A stretch of DNA of 64,000 nt from an uncultured Bacilli bacterium (GCA_934098565.1 CAKOON010000001.1:248001-312000), one strand, 5' to 3'. Shown: positions 9,014 through 18,312, numbered from the stretch's first letter. Notes: generated from the sequence alone by a model not told the origin. Numbers and translations are program-made.

Positions 9014-9042
9014 TTGACTATCAAGATTAAGCATTATATAAT
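9014..9042 (+). promoter_or_regulatory. Consensus promoter TTGACT-17-TATAAT before uppS
   Basis: -35 TTGACT 9014-9019 and -10 TATAAT 9037-9042, with a 17-base spacer. Transcription should begin near 9049, right at the AGGAGG ribosome site (9049-9054), giving a 5' leader of only about 10 bases. Confidence 0.85.
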
Positions 9043-9058
9043 GGTATTAGGAGGAAAA

Positions 9059-9766
9059 ATGGAAGAGATAAAGATTCCTACGCACGTGGCAATTATTCTC
9101 GATGGTAACAGAAGATGGGCCAAAAGTCACATGTTACCAAAATTAGAAGGCCATCGTCGTGGGTTCAGCAATATAAAAAAGAGAGCAAACTATATATTTA
9201 AAAAAGGTGTCAAATATTTATCTGTTTATTGCTTTTCAACGGAAAATTTTAAAAGAGAAGCAAGTGAAGTTGATTATTTGATGAACCTCTTTGTTAAAGA
9301 ATTTAAAAGTGCTTGTCAAGAATTAAATGATAATAATATTAAAGTGGTTTTTAGTGGTCGCAAAGAGCCGCTAAGAGATGATGTTTTGAATGCTATGGAC
9401 TATTTAAGAGAAGAAACAAAGAATAATACGGGTGGTATTTTAAATATTTGTCTTAATTATGGTGGTCAAAGTGAGATTGTTGATGCTACTAAAAGTATTT
9501 TAACTGATATTGAAAGTGGTAAAATTTGTAAAGAAGATATCAATACTGCTTTGTTTACCAAATACTTGTATCAAGATTTACCACCGGTTGATTTAATGAT
9601 AAGAACCGGCGGTGACGTTAGAGTTAGTAATTTTTTATTATGGCAAATCGCTTATGCGGAAATGTATTTTCCTGATTGCTTCTGGCCAGATTTTGATGAT
9701 AAAGAATTTGATAAGGCTATTTTAGCATATAATGGTAGAGAAAGAAGATTTGGTGGTGGTAAATAG
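9059..9766 (+). CDS. uppS: Isoprenyl transferase (undecaprenyl diphosphate synthase)
   Basis: Makes the C55 lipid carrier for cell-wall synthesis by condensing isopentenyl diphosphate onto farnesyl diphosphate in cis. 235 residues from ATG 9059, set by AGGAGG four bases upstream. Family motifs: IILDGNRRWAK with the catalytic Asp near residue 14, GHRRGF, YCFSTENFKR, LNYGGQSEIVDA, and RTGGDVRVSNFLLWQIAYAE near the C-terminus (usually RTSGEQRLSNFLLWQ..Y.E). It is the first gene of uppS-cdsA-rseP, the same order as in Bacillus. Its stop overlaps the GTG start of cdsA by one base (TAGTG). Confidence 0.95.
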   Translation: MEEIKIPTHVAIILDGNRRWAKSHMLPKLEGHRRGFSNIKKRANYIFKKGVKYLSVYCFSTENFKREASEVDYLMNLFVKEFKSACQELNDNNIKVVFSGRKEPLRDDVLNAMDYLREETKNNTGGILNICLNYGGQSEIVDATKSILTDIESGKICKEDINTALFTKYLYQDLPPVDLMIRTGGDVRVSNFLLWQIAYAEMYFPDCFWPDFDDKEFDKAILAYNGRERRFGGGK

Positions 9767-10551
9767 TGCGTGATAGAATAATTGGTGGGGCTTTAATAGC
9801 AATTATTTTTTTGGCTAGTTTTTTCTTAGGACCCGTAGCTTTTAAGATTTTAGTTGGGGTTGTAGCCATTTTAGCTTTTAAAGAAATAATTACTTTGCCA
9901 AAAGTTAAAGGAAGATTAAATATTCCTATTATCGTTATTAGTTTAATAAGCTTTATGAGTCTCATTTATGTAGTTAATGATAGTTATGCTTTATATATTG
10001 GGGCTTCTTATCAGATGATTGCTTTCATGCTCTTCAGTTTGATTGTTCCTACTATTTTTAGTAAAAAATATGATACTGAGACTTCTCTTTTTATGTTTAC
10101 TTTACTATTTTTAATAGGCTTAAGCTTAAATTCTATGATAATGCTTGATATGGCAAATAAGTACTTATTACTTTATATTATTGTTGTGATTGTAGCAACT
10201 GATGTTTTTGCCTTATTAATAGGTAGTTATGTAGGAACACATAGGCTTTCAAATATAAGTCCCAAGAAGACGATTGAAGGCTCTTTAGGAGGTATTATTT
10301 GTTCAAGCATTATAGGAACTTTCTATTACTTGGCAGTAATTGGCAACTTAGGCATATTAAGAATAGTAGTTATGAGTGTACTTATAAGTGCCTTTGGGCA
10401 AATTGGCGATTTATTTTTTAGTAAAATTAAAAGGGAAAATGACATTAAAGATTATTCCCATTTAATTAAAGGTCATGGGGGAATTTTAGATAGAATTGAT
10501 AGTTTAATCTTTGGGGTATTATTGTATACATTGTTGTGTACAATATTATAA
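9766..10551 (+). CDS. cdsA: Phosphatidate cytidylyltransferase
   Basis: Makes CDP-diacylglycerol from phosphatidic acid and CTP, the branch point to phosphatidylglycerol and cardiolipin. 261 residues, about seven to eight membrane helices. The C-terminal signature is clear: SPKKTIEGSLGG near residues 165-176 and SKIKRENDIKDYSHLIKGHG with GGILDRIDS near 220-245. It starts with GTG directly overlapping the uppS stop, so translation is coupled. Second gene of the uppS-cdsA-rseP operon. Confidence 0.95.
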   Translation: MRDRIIGGALIAIIFLASFFLGPVAFKILVGVVAILAFKEIITLPKVKGRLNIPIIVISLISFMSLIYVVNDSYALYIGASYQMIAFMLFSLIVPTIFSKKYDTETSLFMFTLLFLIGLSLNSMIMLDMANKYLLLYIIVVIVATDVFALLIGSYVGTHRLSNISPKKTIEGSLGGIICSSIIGTFYYLAVIGNLGILRIVVMSVLISAFGQIGDLFFSKIKRENDIKDYSHLIKGHGGILDRIDSLIFGVLLYTLLCTIL

Positions 10552-10569
10552 ATAGAAAAGAGTGTTATT

Positions 10570-11622
10570 ATGTGGTTAATTAGTATAATCGTATTAATTT
10601 TAATGTTGGGGATTTTGGTACTTTTACATGAATTTGGCCACTTTATGGTTGCTAGAATGTGTGGAGTTCATGTTTACGAGTTTTCCGTAGGTATGGGGCC
10701 ATTACTTTTAAAACATATTTCCAAGAAAAGTGGTATTCAATATTCTTTAAGGGCTTTTCCAATTGGTGGTTACGTTCAACTAGCTGGGGAAGTTATGGAA
10801 GATGATGATAAAATTCCTAAGAATAAATTAATGTGTAATAAACCTTGGTGGCAGAGAATTTTAATTCTTAGTGCCGGTGTTATCATGAATTTTATTACAG
10901 CTTTTGTTTTGCTATTTATGATTGGTTTAATTTATGGGTCTACTAGTACGACGCCAAAGATAGATACAGTTGGAGAAGGGACAGCATATAGCGAAGCTGG
11001 TGGCCGTAGTGGCGATGTCATTTTAAGTATTGATGGCAAAAAAACAAAGACTTGGGATCGTGCCCAGGTACTGCTAACTTTAGATAATAAAAAAGATTAC
11101 TATAGCATTGAAGTGCGTCATGATGATAATACAACAGAATTATTAAAAGTAAAGCCAAAGGAAACAACTGATGATAAAGGAAATAAAACAAGAGTATTTG
11201 GAGTTACTATTTATCAGGAAACTTATCATGGTTTTGGCAAAGCAATAAGTTATGCCGCTAGTAAATTTAATAGTATTTATGAGTCAATGTTTACAATTAT
11301 TTATGGCTTGTTTACAGGTCGTCTATCAATGAATTCCCTTTCCGGACCAGTTGGCATGTATAATATTGTTAATCAATCTTTGGCTTTAGGTTTTGCCCAA
11401 ATCCTTTATTTGACAGCTTATATTTCAATTAATTTAGGATTTATGAATTTCTTACCATTTCCAGCTTTCGATGGTGGTCATATTCTATTTGTTGTTATTG
11501 AAAAAATTAGGGGTAAGAGAGTCGATGCTAATATTGAAGGGTGGTTTCATACCATTGGTTTTATTCTTCTAATGTTATTAATGATATTTATTACGATTAA
11601 AGATATAATTGGATTATTCTAG
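10570..11622 (+). CDS. rseP: RIP metalloprotease RseP (site-2 protease family)
   Basis: An intramembrane zinc protease that cuts membrane-bound anti-sigma factors and remnant signal peptides. 350 residues. The zinc site LLHEFGHFMVAR has HExxH at about residues 20-24 within the first helix. A PDZ domain spans about 115-200 (GRSGDVILSIDGKKTKTWD), and the third-ligand region NFLPFPAFDGGHILF lies near 293. Third gene of the lipid/membrane operon. The substrate is unknown; the membrane protein gene coupled to the sigma factor at 406-1020 would be one candidate (inference only). Confidence 0.94.
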   Translation: MWLISIIVLILMLGILVLLHEFGHFMVARMCGVHVYEFSVGMGPLLLKHISKKSGIQYSLRAFPIGGYVQLAGEVMEDDDKIPKNKLMCNKPWWQRILILSAGVIMNFITAFVLLFMIGLIYGSTSTTPKIDTVGEGTAYSEAGGRSGDVILSIDGKKTKTWDRAQVLLTLDNKKDYYSIEVRHDDNTTELLKVKPKETTDDKGNKTRVFGVTIYQETYHGFGKAISYAASKFNSIYESMFTIIYGLFTGRLSMNSLSGPVGMYNIVNQSLALGFAQILYLTAYISINLGFMNFLPFPAFDGGHILFVVIEKIRGKRVDANIEGWFHTIGFILLMLLMIFITIKDIIGLF

Positions 11623-11716
11623 TTATGTCTTTTTCTTTTAAGCTTTTAATTTCTTAAGAATAGTAGTATAATTTAGGAAGAAGGAAGTCGGGGAAAGTAG
11701 TTTTTTGGGGGACATT

Positions 11717-12643
11717 ATGAAATTTACTTTAAAGAATGCCATTAATAATTTAATTAAGGCATTTAATAGTATTAAAACTGATCATGATGATGATATAGAT
11801 AGGAAGTATCAAAGATTAAATGAGATGCTTTTAGATTATTTACATCGGGATATAGTTAATAGTAAGAAGTATTTTAGTCTTTTAGAGATAGAGTATTTTT
11901 TATTAACTGATTTTATTGATATTAAAGAAGAAGAGTTTGATATAGAAGCGTTAAGGGCTGTCTTTGATAATTTTTGTGATGATATTGATTCGGTAGAATG
12001 GTATTTTTTTGATAATAAGCATATGTTAATGATTATAGAAGAGATTTTAAAGAATCATTTAGATTTTCCTTACTATGATTATACTAAGTTAGCTAAGGCT
12101 TTAAGAGAAAGTAAGACTAGAGAGTTAATAGAAAAGTTACATCCGAATATATATAGGGATATTGAAGAGATTAAAAAACAACAGGAATTAGAACGGGATG
12201 GGGTTAAGTTCTTAGATAAGAGTATTTCTAGTCCTTTAGAGTTCTTTTTAGAAGTTAAATTTTTAATAGTCAGTAATAAAAATATGGCTTTAATAAAACA
12301 ATATGTTAATGAAAAATTACAGCAAATTAAGGAAAATGATACAGAACTATTTAAAAAATTGATAGCAATAATTTTAAAATTTTTCTATCTTTATTATGTT
12401 ACTAATCAGTTTTCTTTTCAAAAAGATAAGGCAGGAATTGCTAATTCTTTTGCTGAAATGCTAAGCGATATGTTGGAAGAAACAGAAAGTAATGAAGTTC
12501 TTTTAAGTTCTGTTGATGATATTGATATTTATATTGACATTTTAAGTGAAGTACCAATTCTTTATAATATGCCCCATAATAAAACTTTGGAGAAAACTTT
12601 AACAAAAAAACAAGCACATGTGTATGAAAAGTTAAACGGGTAG
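11717..12643 (+). CDS. Unknown acidic helical protein
   Basis: 308 residues, no signal peptide or membrane helix, rich in Asp, Glu, Lys and Leu and probably all-helical. I do not recognise a family. The start ATG 11717 is preceded by GGGGGAC; TTG 11705 is in frame but less likely. A TATAAT -10 box lies at 11667-11672. The gene ends 10 bases before a lipoprotein gene, so the two are probably cotranscribed. No catalytic motif is visible. Confidence 0.6.
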   Translation: MKFTLKNAINNLIKAFNSIKTDHDDDIDRKYQRLNEMLLDYLHRDIVNSKKYFSLLEIEYFLLTDFIDIKEEEFDIEALRAVFDNFCDDIDSVEWYFFDNKHMLMIIEEILKNHLDFPYYDYTKLAKALRESKTRELIEKLHPNIYRDIEEIKKQQELERDGVKFLDKSISSPLEFFLEVKFLIVSNKNMALIKQYVNEKLQQIKENDTELFKKLIAIILKFFYLYYVTNQFSFQKDKAGIANSFAEMLSDMLEETESNEVLLSSVDDIDIYIDILSEVPILYNMPHNKTLEKTLTKKQAHVYEKLNG

Positions 12644-12653
12644 AAAGGTTAGA

Positions 12654-13985
12654 ATGAAAAAATATTTATATGTGGTAGTAATCTTATTAATGGTTACAAT
12701 AAGTAGTGGTTGCAGTAAGAAAAATGATTTTCAAGAAGCAAATAAAAATGATGAGAGTAAGCAAGAACCCTCATTAAGTGGGTTAGTTATCTATGAAACG
12801 GAAGCATATACCTATTTAGCTTCAGAAAATCAGGGTATTTATATTTTAAAGAAGATTAATGCTGATATTAACGACTATGTTAATATAACTTATAGTGGCA
12901 CTTTGGATACTACTAAAGATTATCAAGACATTGAAGTAAAGAACATGGAGAAGAGAAATGATAGATTCTTATTAACTGGCTTTGCTTCTAAAGATAAAGA
13001 ACAAGCAGAAGTTGTTGTAGATAAAATGACTTTAGAGGAAGTGGTTGGTAGTCTTTTTGTTCCTCATCATACTAGCAGTAGTTTAGAAGATATAGCAAAG
13101 TATCATTTAGGAGGGTTAGTTCTTTTTGGAGCGGCTTTTAAAAATAAAACCAAAGAAGAAGTTGTTAAAATGACAAACGATTTGCAAAACCAAGCGACGA
13201 TACCTTTACTTTTAGCTGTTGATGAAGAAGGCGGTAGCGTTGTTAGAATTAGTAGCAACAAAAAATTAAGAGATACGGCATTTTCATCGCCTCGAACGCT
13301 TTACAATCAAGGAAGTTTTAATTTAATTGAAAAAGATAATCAGGAGAAAAATGAACTGTTAGTTTCATTGGGACTTAATGTCAATTTAGCCCCGGTACTT
13401 GACATTTCTACCGATAAGAATGATTATATTTATTATCGCTCTATAGGGCTAAGTCCTGAACTAACAGGCGAATTCGCAAAAAGAATTATTAATTCTTCTA
13501 AAAATAGCGGCGTTGTCAATGTAATGAAGCATTATCCTGGTTATGGGAAAAATAAAGATACTCATAAGACGAGTTCCTTAGATAGAAGAACCTTAGAAGA
13601 AGTTGAAAATGATTTGATTCCTTTTAAAATGGCTATTGAAAGTGGCGCTAGTGCTATTATGATAAGTCATAATACTGTAGAAGCTTTTGATAATAGCAAT
13701 CCTGCTTCCATTTCTATTAGCAATCATAATTACTTAAGAAATAATCTGAATTTTGAAGGCATGATTATTACCGATGCACTTAATATGGGGGCTACGGCTT
13801 CTATTGATGATATTGGCTTAAAAGCTATTTTGGCAGGAAATAATATTTTAATTACCAAAAATTATGTAAGAGATATAAGTGATATAATAAACTATGTTAA
13901 GGAAGGAAAATTAAGTGAGGAGTATTTACGTAGCTTGGCAAAAAAAATGATTGCTTGGAAAATTGAAATGGGTCTAATAAAATAA
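12654..13985 (+). CDS. Glycoside hydrolase family 3 lipoprotein, NagZ-like beta-N-acetylhexosaminidase
   Basis: 443 residues. A lipoprotein signal peptide ends in ISSGC (Cys20), so the enzyme sits on the outer face of the membrane. After a region of about 110 residues the GH3 domain begins (KMTLEEVVGSLF). It has LLLAVDEEGGSVVR near 185-198, KHYPGYGKNKDTH near 291-303 and MISHNTVEAFD near 335. In NagZ enzymes the His/Asp pair in the KH(F/Y)PGHG...D(T/S)H loop acts in catalysis, and the nucleophile Asp lies in the later MIITDALNMGA segment, which is present. It probably removes N-acetylglucosamine from peptidoglycan fragments during wall turnover. Confidence 0.85.
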   Translation: MKKYLYVVVILLMVTISSGCSKKNDFQEANKNDESKQEPSLSGLVIYETEAYTYLASENQGIYILKKINADINDYVNITYSGTLDTTKDYQDIEVKNMEKRNDRFLLTGFASKDKEQAEVVVDKMTLEEVVGSLFVPHHTSSSLEDIAKYHLGGLVLFGAAFKNKTKEEVVKMTNDLQNQATIPLLLAVDEEGGSVVRISSNKKLRDTAFSSPRTLYNQGSFNLIEKDNQEKNELLVSLGLNVNLAPVLDISTDKNDYIYYRSIGLSPELTGEFAKRIINSSKNSGVVNVMKHYPGYGKNKDTHKTSSLDRRTLEEVENDLIPFKMAIESGASAIMISHNTVEAFDNSNPASISISNHNYLRNNLNFEGMIITDALNMGATASIDDIGLKAILAGNNILITKNYVRDISDIINYVKEGKLSEEYLRSLAKKMIAWKIEMGLIK

Positions 13986-14003
13986 GCTTTTTTAGGCTTT
14001 TTT
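13984..14003 (+). terminator. Possible weak terminator
   Basis: A short AAGC/GCTT stem (13984-13987 with 13996-13999) runs into TTTTTT. The stem is only four pairs. Confidence 0.35.
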
Positions 14004-14023
14004 CAAAAAATAGAGGTTATTTG

Positions 14024-14052
14024 TTGCGTTTAAAAATAATCTTTGATACAAT
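14024..14052 (+). promoter_or_regulatory. Promoter TTGCGT-17-TACAAT before rpsB
   Basis: -35 TTGCGT 14024-14029 and -10 TACAAT 14047-14052, with a 17-base spacer. The transcript would carry a leader of about 110 bases. Confidence 0.75.
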
Positions 14053-14080
14053 ACTTATGGCTTTAAAAGTCAAATATTCA

Positions 14081-14142
14081 TATTTATCAAGATACTTTAT
14101 CGAGTGCCGAAGAGGTGATAAGTATTGCTATAAAGATAAATA
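14081..14142 (+). promoter_or_regulatory. Structured 5' leader of rpsB, candidate autoregulatory element
   Basis: Two nested stems: TATTTATC (14081-14088) with GATAAATA (14135-14142), and ATACTT-ATC (14092-14101, one bulged T) with GATAAGTAT (14117-14125). They enclose a purine-rich loop GAGTGCCGAAGAGGT. The element ends about 10 bases before the GGAGGG ribosome site. Ribosomal protein operons are often controlled by their own product binding such leaders; that role here is inference. Confidence 0.5.
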
Positions 14143-14168
14143 GAAGCATAACGAAGGAGGGATTTTTA

Positions 14169-15050
14169 ATGGCTGTAGTTTCTATTAGTAATTTATTAGA
14201 GGCTGGGGTTCATTTTGGTCATCAAACCAAAAGATGGAATCCAAAAATGAAGGAATATATCTTCACAACAAGAGACGATATTTATATTATCGACTTACAA
14301 AAAACACTTACTTGCATGGAAGAAGCTTATGCAAAAATTAGCGATATTGCTAAAAATGGTGGTACTTTCTTATTTGTTGGTACTAAAAAACAAGCTCAAG
14401 AAGCAAGCATTGAGTGTGCTAATCGTTCAAAATCATTCTATGTAACTGAAAGATGGCTAGGTGGAACTTTAACTAACTTCAGAACTATTAGAAGAAGAGT
14501 TAAGAGATTAGAAGACATTGAAAAAATGGAAGAAAATGGCACTTTCGAAGTATTGCCTAAAAAAGAAGTTATTCAAATTAAAAAAGAATATGAAAAACTT
14601 AATAAATTGTTAGGTGGTATCAGAGAAATGGTTAAATTACCAGATGCCATGATTATTGTTGACCCTAAAAAAGAAATCAACGCTATTAGAGAAGCAAGAA
14701 AATTAAATATTCCAGTATTTGGAATTGTTGATACAAACTGTGATCCAGATGATGTTGATTATGTAATTCCTGGTAATGATGATGCTGTTCGTTCAGTAAA
14801 AATCGTTTTAGGTGCTTTAACTAACGCTATTTGTGAAGCTAATGGTTTAGAAGTAATTGATTATGTTACTGAAGAAAAAGAAAAATCAAAAGCAACTGAT
14901 GCTAAAGATAATGAATTAGAAGAAATGCGCAAAGCAGATGAATTAGAGTCTAAATCTATTCAAGAATTAAAAGCAATGGCTAAATCTCGTAAGGTTAAAG
15001 GCTATACAAATATGAAAAAAGATGAATTAATTGCATCTTTAAATAAATAA
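14169..15050 (+). CDS. rpsB: 30S ribosomal protein S2 with a Rho_N-like C-terminal extension
   Basis: 293 residues from ATG 14169 (AAGGAGGGA upstream); typical S2 proteins have about 230-260. The S2 core is complete: [70 protein letters not shown]. After about residue 235 comes a charged linker and then, at about 258-293, a domain reading [17 protein letters not shown] with [12 protein letters not shown]. This is the pattern of Rho N-terminal/HeH nucleic-acid-binding helices. It heads the rpsB-tsf operon. An in-frame upstream start at 14115 lies inside the structured leader and is rejected. Confidence 0.97.
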   Translation: MAVVSISNLLEAGVHFGHQTKRWNPKMKEYIFTTRDDIYIIDLQKTLTCMEEAYAKISDIAKNGGTFLFVGTKKQAQEASIECANRSKSFYVTERWLGGTLTNFRTIRRRVKRLEDIEKMEENGTFEVLPKKEVIQIKKEYEKLNKLLGGIREMVKLPDAMIIVDPKKEINAIREARKLNIPVFGIVDTNCDPDDVDYVIPGNDDAVRSVKIVLGALTNAICEANGLEVIDYVTEEKEKSKATDAKDNELEEMRKADELESKSIQELKAMAKSRKVKGYTNMKKDELIASLNK

Positions 15051-15072
15051 GATTAAATATAAGGAGAAAATT

Positions 15073-15951
15073 ATGGTTACTGCACAATTAGTAAAAGAAT
15101 TAAGAGATGCTACTAACTTAGGTATCTTAGATTGCAAAAAAGCTTTAGAAGCAACTAATGGCAATATTGACGCCGCTATTGATTGGCTAAGAGAAAAAGG
15201 CATTGCTAAAGCTGCTAAAAAAGAGTCAAGAATTGCTGCGGAAGGTCTTGCTAATATTTATGTTAGTGGCAATAAAGCTGTTATTTTAGAGGTTAATTCA
15301 GAGACTGATTTTGTTGCTCAAAATGAAGACTTCAAAAAGATGGTTGCTGATATTGGCAATGCAGTATTAAATAGCGATGCTAAAACAGTAGAAGAAGCAG
15401 CTACTTTAGAGATAAATGGTCAAACAGTTGCTGATTATGTTGTAGCAATGACTGCTAAAATTGGTGAAAAATTATCATTAAGAAGATTAGAAGTTGTTAC
15501 TAAGAATGATGATGAAGAGTTTGGTAGTTACTTACATATGGGTGGTAAGATTGCTGCTTTAACAGTAATTAAAGGCAATAATTGTGAAATTGCTAAAGAT
15601 GTAGCAATGCAAGCAGCTGCCATGAAACCAGAATATACTTTTGAAACTGATGTTCCTGAAGAGCGTGTTGCCAAAGAAAAAGAAGTTTTAAAAGAAGAAG
15701 CGATGAAAGAAGGAAAACCTGCTGAAATTGCTGAAAAAATGGTTACTGGTAGATTGAAAAAATTCTTTAAAGAAATTTGTCTTGTTGATCAAGAATTCAT
15801 TAAAGACGGTGACGTTGACGTTAAGACTTATTTAAAGAATAATAATTGTGAACTAATAACAATGATTCGTTATGAAGTTGGCGAAGGAATTGAGAAAAAA
15901 CAAGAAAACTTTGCAGAAGAAGTAATGAGTCAAGTTAAAGGGACTAATTAA
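15073..15951 (+). CDS. tsf: Elongation factor Ts
   Basis: Nucleotide exchange factor that recycles EF-Tu. 292 residues; the N-terminal UBA-like domain reads LVKELRDATNLGILDCKKALEA (canonically LR..TGAGMMDCKKAL), followed by EVNSETDFVAQN and, in the core, MQAAAMKPEY. It is 22 bases after rpsB with AAGGAG upstream, forming the standard rpsB-tsf operon that ends in a strong terminator. Confidence 0.97.
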   Translation: MVTAQLVKELRDATNLGILDCKKALEATNGNIDAAIDWLREKGIAKAAKKESRIAAEGLANIYVSGNKAVILEVNSETDFVAQNEDFKKMVADIGNAVLNSDAKTVEEAATLEINGQTVADYVVAMTAKIGEKLSLRRLEVVTKNDDEEFGSYLHMGGKIAALTVIKGNNCEIAKDVAMQAAAMKPEYTFETDVPEERVAKEKEVLKEEAMKEGKPAEIAEKMVTGRLKKFFKEICLVDQEFIKDGDVDVKTYLKNNNCELITMIRYEVGEGIEKKQENFAEEVMSQVKGTN

Positions 15952-15979
15952 AAATAGTGGGGAACCACTATTTTTTTTG
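15952..15979 (+). terminator. Strong intrinsic terminator of rpsB-tsf
   Basis: AAATAGTGG (15952-15960) pairs perfectly with CCACTATTT (15965-15973) around a GGAA loop, followed by a T tract. About 13 bases later another 9-bp inverted repeat, CATATAACT (15992-16000) with AGTTATATG (16014-16022), is of unknown purpose. Confidence 0.9.
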
Positions 15980-16065
15980 CATTGGGCATGGCATATAACT
16001 AAGTGATGGAAAAAGTTATATGTTTTACCACTTGGCTATTAGCAATATAATGACTAAATAACTAA

Positions 16066-16431
16066 TTACTTGTCTATACTCGATTCTTCAATAACCTTAT
16101 TAGCACACTCCATATAAGCTCGAAATAGGCCTCCAGCTCCTAATTTAATACCCCCAAAATAGCGAATGACAACTACTAATGTGTTTTCTTGCTTTTTACG
16201 TTCTAAAACGGTATAGATGGGCATACCCGCTGTACCGCTTGGTTCTTTGTCATCACTTTTTCTAGCCGTGCCATTAACTTTGTAAGCAAAAGGAAAATGT
16301 CTAGCTTTCTTATGTGCTTTTTTTAGACTTTCTAAGATAGTATCAGCTTCTTTAGAATTTTCAATTTCATAATAAAATCCTAAAAAACGTGATTTTTTAA
16401 TAATTATTTCGTTAGAATTAATAAGTTTCAT
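16066..16431 (-). CDS. IMPACT/YigZ-family protein, N-terminal domain only
   Basis: 121 residues. The family signature is clear: KKSRFLGFYYEIENSKEADTIL, then SDDKEPSGTAGMPIYTVLERK and VVVIRYFGGIKLGAGGLFRAY. Bacterial members are usually about 200 residues with a C-terminal DUF1949 domain; here the gene stops directly after the IMPACT domain, so it is a short form. In eukaryotes IMPACT regulates GCN2; the bacterial role is not settled. The start ATG 16431 has GGGTG six bases upstream; ATG 16443 is an alternative. It is divergent from uvrC, with a minus-strand TATAAT at 16448-16453. Confidence 0.85.
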   Translation of the reverse strand: MKLINSNEIIIKKSRFLGFYYEIENSKEADTILESLKKAHKKARHFPFAYKVNGTARKSDDKEPSGTAGMPIYTVLERKKQENTLVVVIRYFGGIKLGAGGLFRAYMECANKVIEESSIDK

Positions 16432-16509
16432 AAAAACACCCATAATAATTATAGCAAAATCAAGGAAAATACACTATAATTTAATAAGAAGAAAGAAAAA
16501 AAGAAGATT

Positions 16510-18297
16510 ATGGAAAACTTAATTAAAGAAAAATTACACCTGGTTCCTAATTTACCCGGGTCATATCAAATGTTAGATGAAAACGGAACCATTATTTATG
16601 TCGGCAAAGCCAAAAATTTGCACCGTCGTTTGGCTTCTTATTTTAATCATGAGCAAACTGGCAAAACTAAAAAGCTAGTTGATAATATTAAAGACTTTGA
16701 ATATATCGTTGCTACTAGTGAAACAGAAGCTTTTTTAATTGAAATTAACTTAATTAAAAAATACAATCCTAAATACAATATTATGCTTAGAGACGATAAG
16801 AGTTATCCTTATATTGAGTATATTGCTAAGCCCTATCCTCGCCTTAAAATTTCTAGGTATTTAAATATTAAAAAGAAAGATAATCGTTATTTATTCGGGC
16901 CTTACCCAAATGCTTATGCGGCTCGAAGAATTGTTAATTTAATTAATCGCTTATATCCTTTGAAGAAATGTGAAGGTATGCCTAAAGAAGTATGTTTGTA
17001 TTATCATATTCATGAATGCTTAGGGTATTGCAGCAAAGTATTAGACCAAGAACAAGTAGTAGCCATGGAACAAGAAATATTATCCTTTTTACGGGGAAAT
17101 ACAGAAGTTTTAAGAAAGAAAATTTTAGAAAAAATAGATACTTATAGTAAGCAATTAAACTTTGAAATGGCTTTAGAGTTAAAAACTGAACTAGAATATA
17201 TTAACTATATAACAGAAAAACAAAAAGTAGAATTACATGATTTTGTTAATCGTGACGTTATTAACTACTATACTAGAAATGGTTATACTTCAATAACGAT
17301 ATTTTATATTAGAAACGGAAAACTTTTAGAAAATAAAAATAACGTGTTAGCTATTGATACAACTGATGATATAGAGTCTTTTATTGCTAATTTTTATTTA
17401 AGAAATGAAGTGCCAAAAGAAATTTTGATTCCTGGGGGACTAGATAAAAAATTACTTAGTGATACTTTAAATACGAAGTTTATAACACCAGAAAAAGGGA
17501 TAAAAAAAGAGCTTTTAAATATGGCTTTAACCAATGCAAAGATTGATTTTGAAAATGAATTTAAGCTAATTGAAGCTGATGAGAAGAGGACAACGGACGC
17601 TAACGAAGAACTAGCCTTTGTCTTAAATATACCTCATATTACGAGGATTGATGTTTTTGATAACTCGAATCTCTTTGGAACTTTTGCTGTTTCTGGTATG
17701 GCGGTGTTTATTAACGGTAAGCCAAAGAAAAGTGAATATCGAAAATATAAAATTCAAGTAGATAAAAATGACGATTATCATACGATGCAGGAAGTTATTT
17801 ATCGTCGTTATAATCGTGCTTTAATGGAAAATAGTGTTTTGCCAGATTTAATCATTACTGATGGTGGGGAAACACAAATTCATGCTGCTCAAGAAATTTT
17901 AAATGATTTAAGGTTACATATTAAAGTAGTAGGGTTAAAGAAGGATAATCATCACCGCACCAATGTTTTGGTTGATAGTGATTTAAAAGAAATAGCGATT
18001 GATACAACTTCTAATTTGTTTCACTATTTAACAAGAATGCAAGATGAAGTTCATCGTTTTACAATTAATTATCACCGCACTATTCGTTCTCAAGGCTCAA
18101 TCAGTAGTATCTTGGATAATATTGAAGGGATAGGGCCAAAACGGAAAAAGGAACTTATTAAAAAATATGGTAGTGTGAAGAATATGTCTTTAGCTAGCAA
18201 GGAAGAGTTAAGCACGATTTTACCAGAGAAAACAGCCAGTAGTTTAAAAGATTACTTAACTGTGTATAGGCAAGAAAAGAATGATGATAAAGCCTAA
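16510..18297 (+). CDS. uvrC: UvrABC excinuclease subunit C
   Basis: Makes the two incisions beside bulky DNA lesions in nucleotide excision repair. 595 residues. The GIY-YIG domain at about 10-90 reads LPGSYQMLDENGTIIYVGKAKNLHRRL. The UVR motif for UvrB contact is near 200-235. The RNase H-like endonuclease domain has the family motif RIDVFDNSNLFGTFAVSGMA and DLIITDGGETQ. Tandem helix-hairpin-helix motifs close the protein (LDNIEGIGPKRKKELIKKYG). TATAAT at 16475-16480 is the likely -10 box. Confidence 0.97.
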   Translation: MENLIKEKLHLVPNLPGSYQMLDENGTIIYVGKAKNLHRRLASYFNHEQTGKTKKLVDNIKDFEYIVATSETEAFLIEINLIKKYNPKYNIMLRDDKSYPYIEYIAKPYPRLKISRYLNIKKKDNRYLFGPYPNAYAARRIVNLINRLYPLKKCEGMPKEVCLYYHIHECLGYCSKVLDQEQVVAMEQEILSFLRGNTEVLRKKILEKIDTYSKQLNFEMALELKTELEYINYITEKQKVELHDFVNRDVINYYTRNGYTSITIFYIRNGKLLENKNNVLAIDTTDDIESFIANFYLRNEVPKEILIPGGLDKKLLSDTLNTKFITPEKGIKKELLNMALTNAKIDFENEFKLIEADEKRTTDANEELAFVLNIPHITRIDVFDNSNLFGTFAVSGMAVFINGKPKKSEYRKYKIQVDKNDDYHTMQEVIYRRYNRALMENSVLPDLIITDGGETQIHAAQEILNDLRLHIKVVGLKKDNHHRTNVLVDSDLKEIAIDTTSNLFHYLTRMQDEVHRFTINYHRTIRSQGSISSILDNIEGIGPKRKKELIKKYGSVKNMSLASKEELSTILPEKTASSLKDYLTVYRQEKNDDKA

Positions 18298-18312
18298 AAA
18301 ACAGAATAATTC

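Noticed and set aside
12721..12790. Repeats or CRISPR-like arrays
   Set aside because: Only low-complexity AAT/GAA-rich coding stretches; no regularly spaced direct repeats were seen anywhere in the window.
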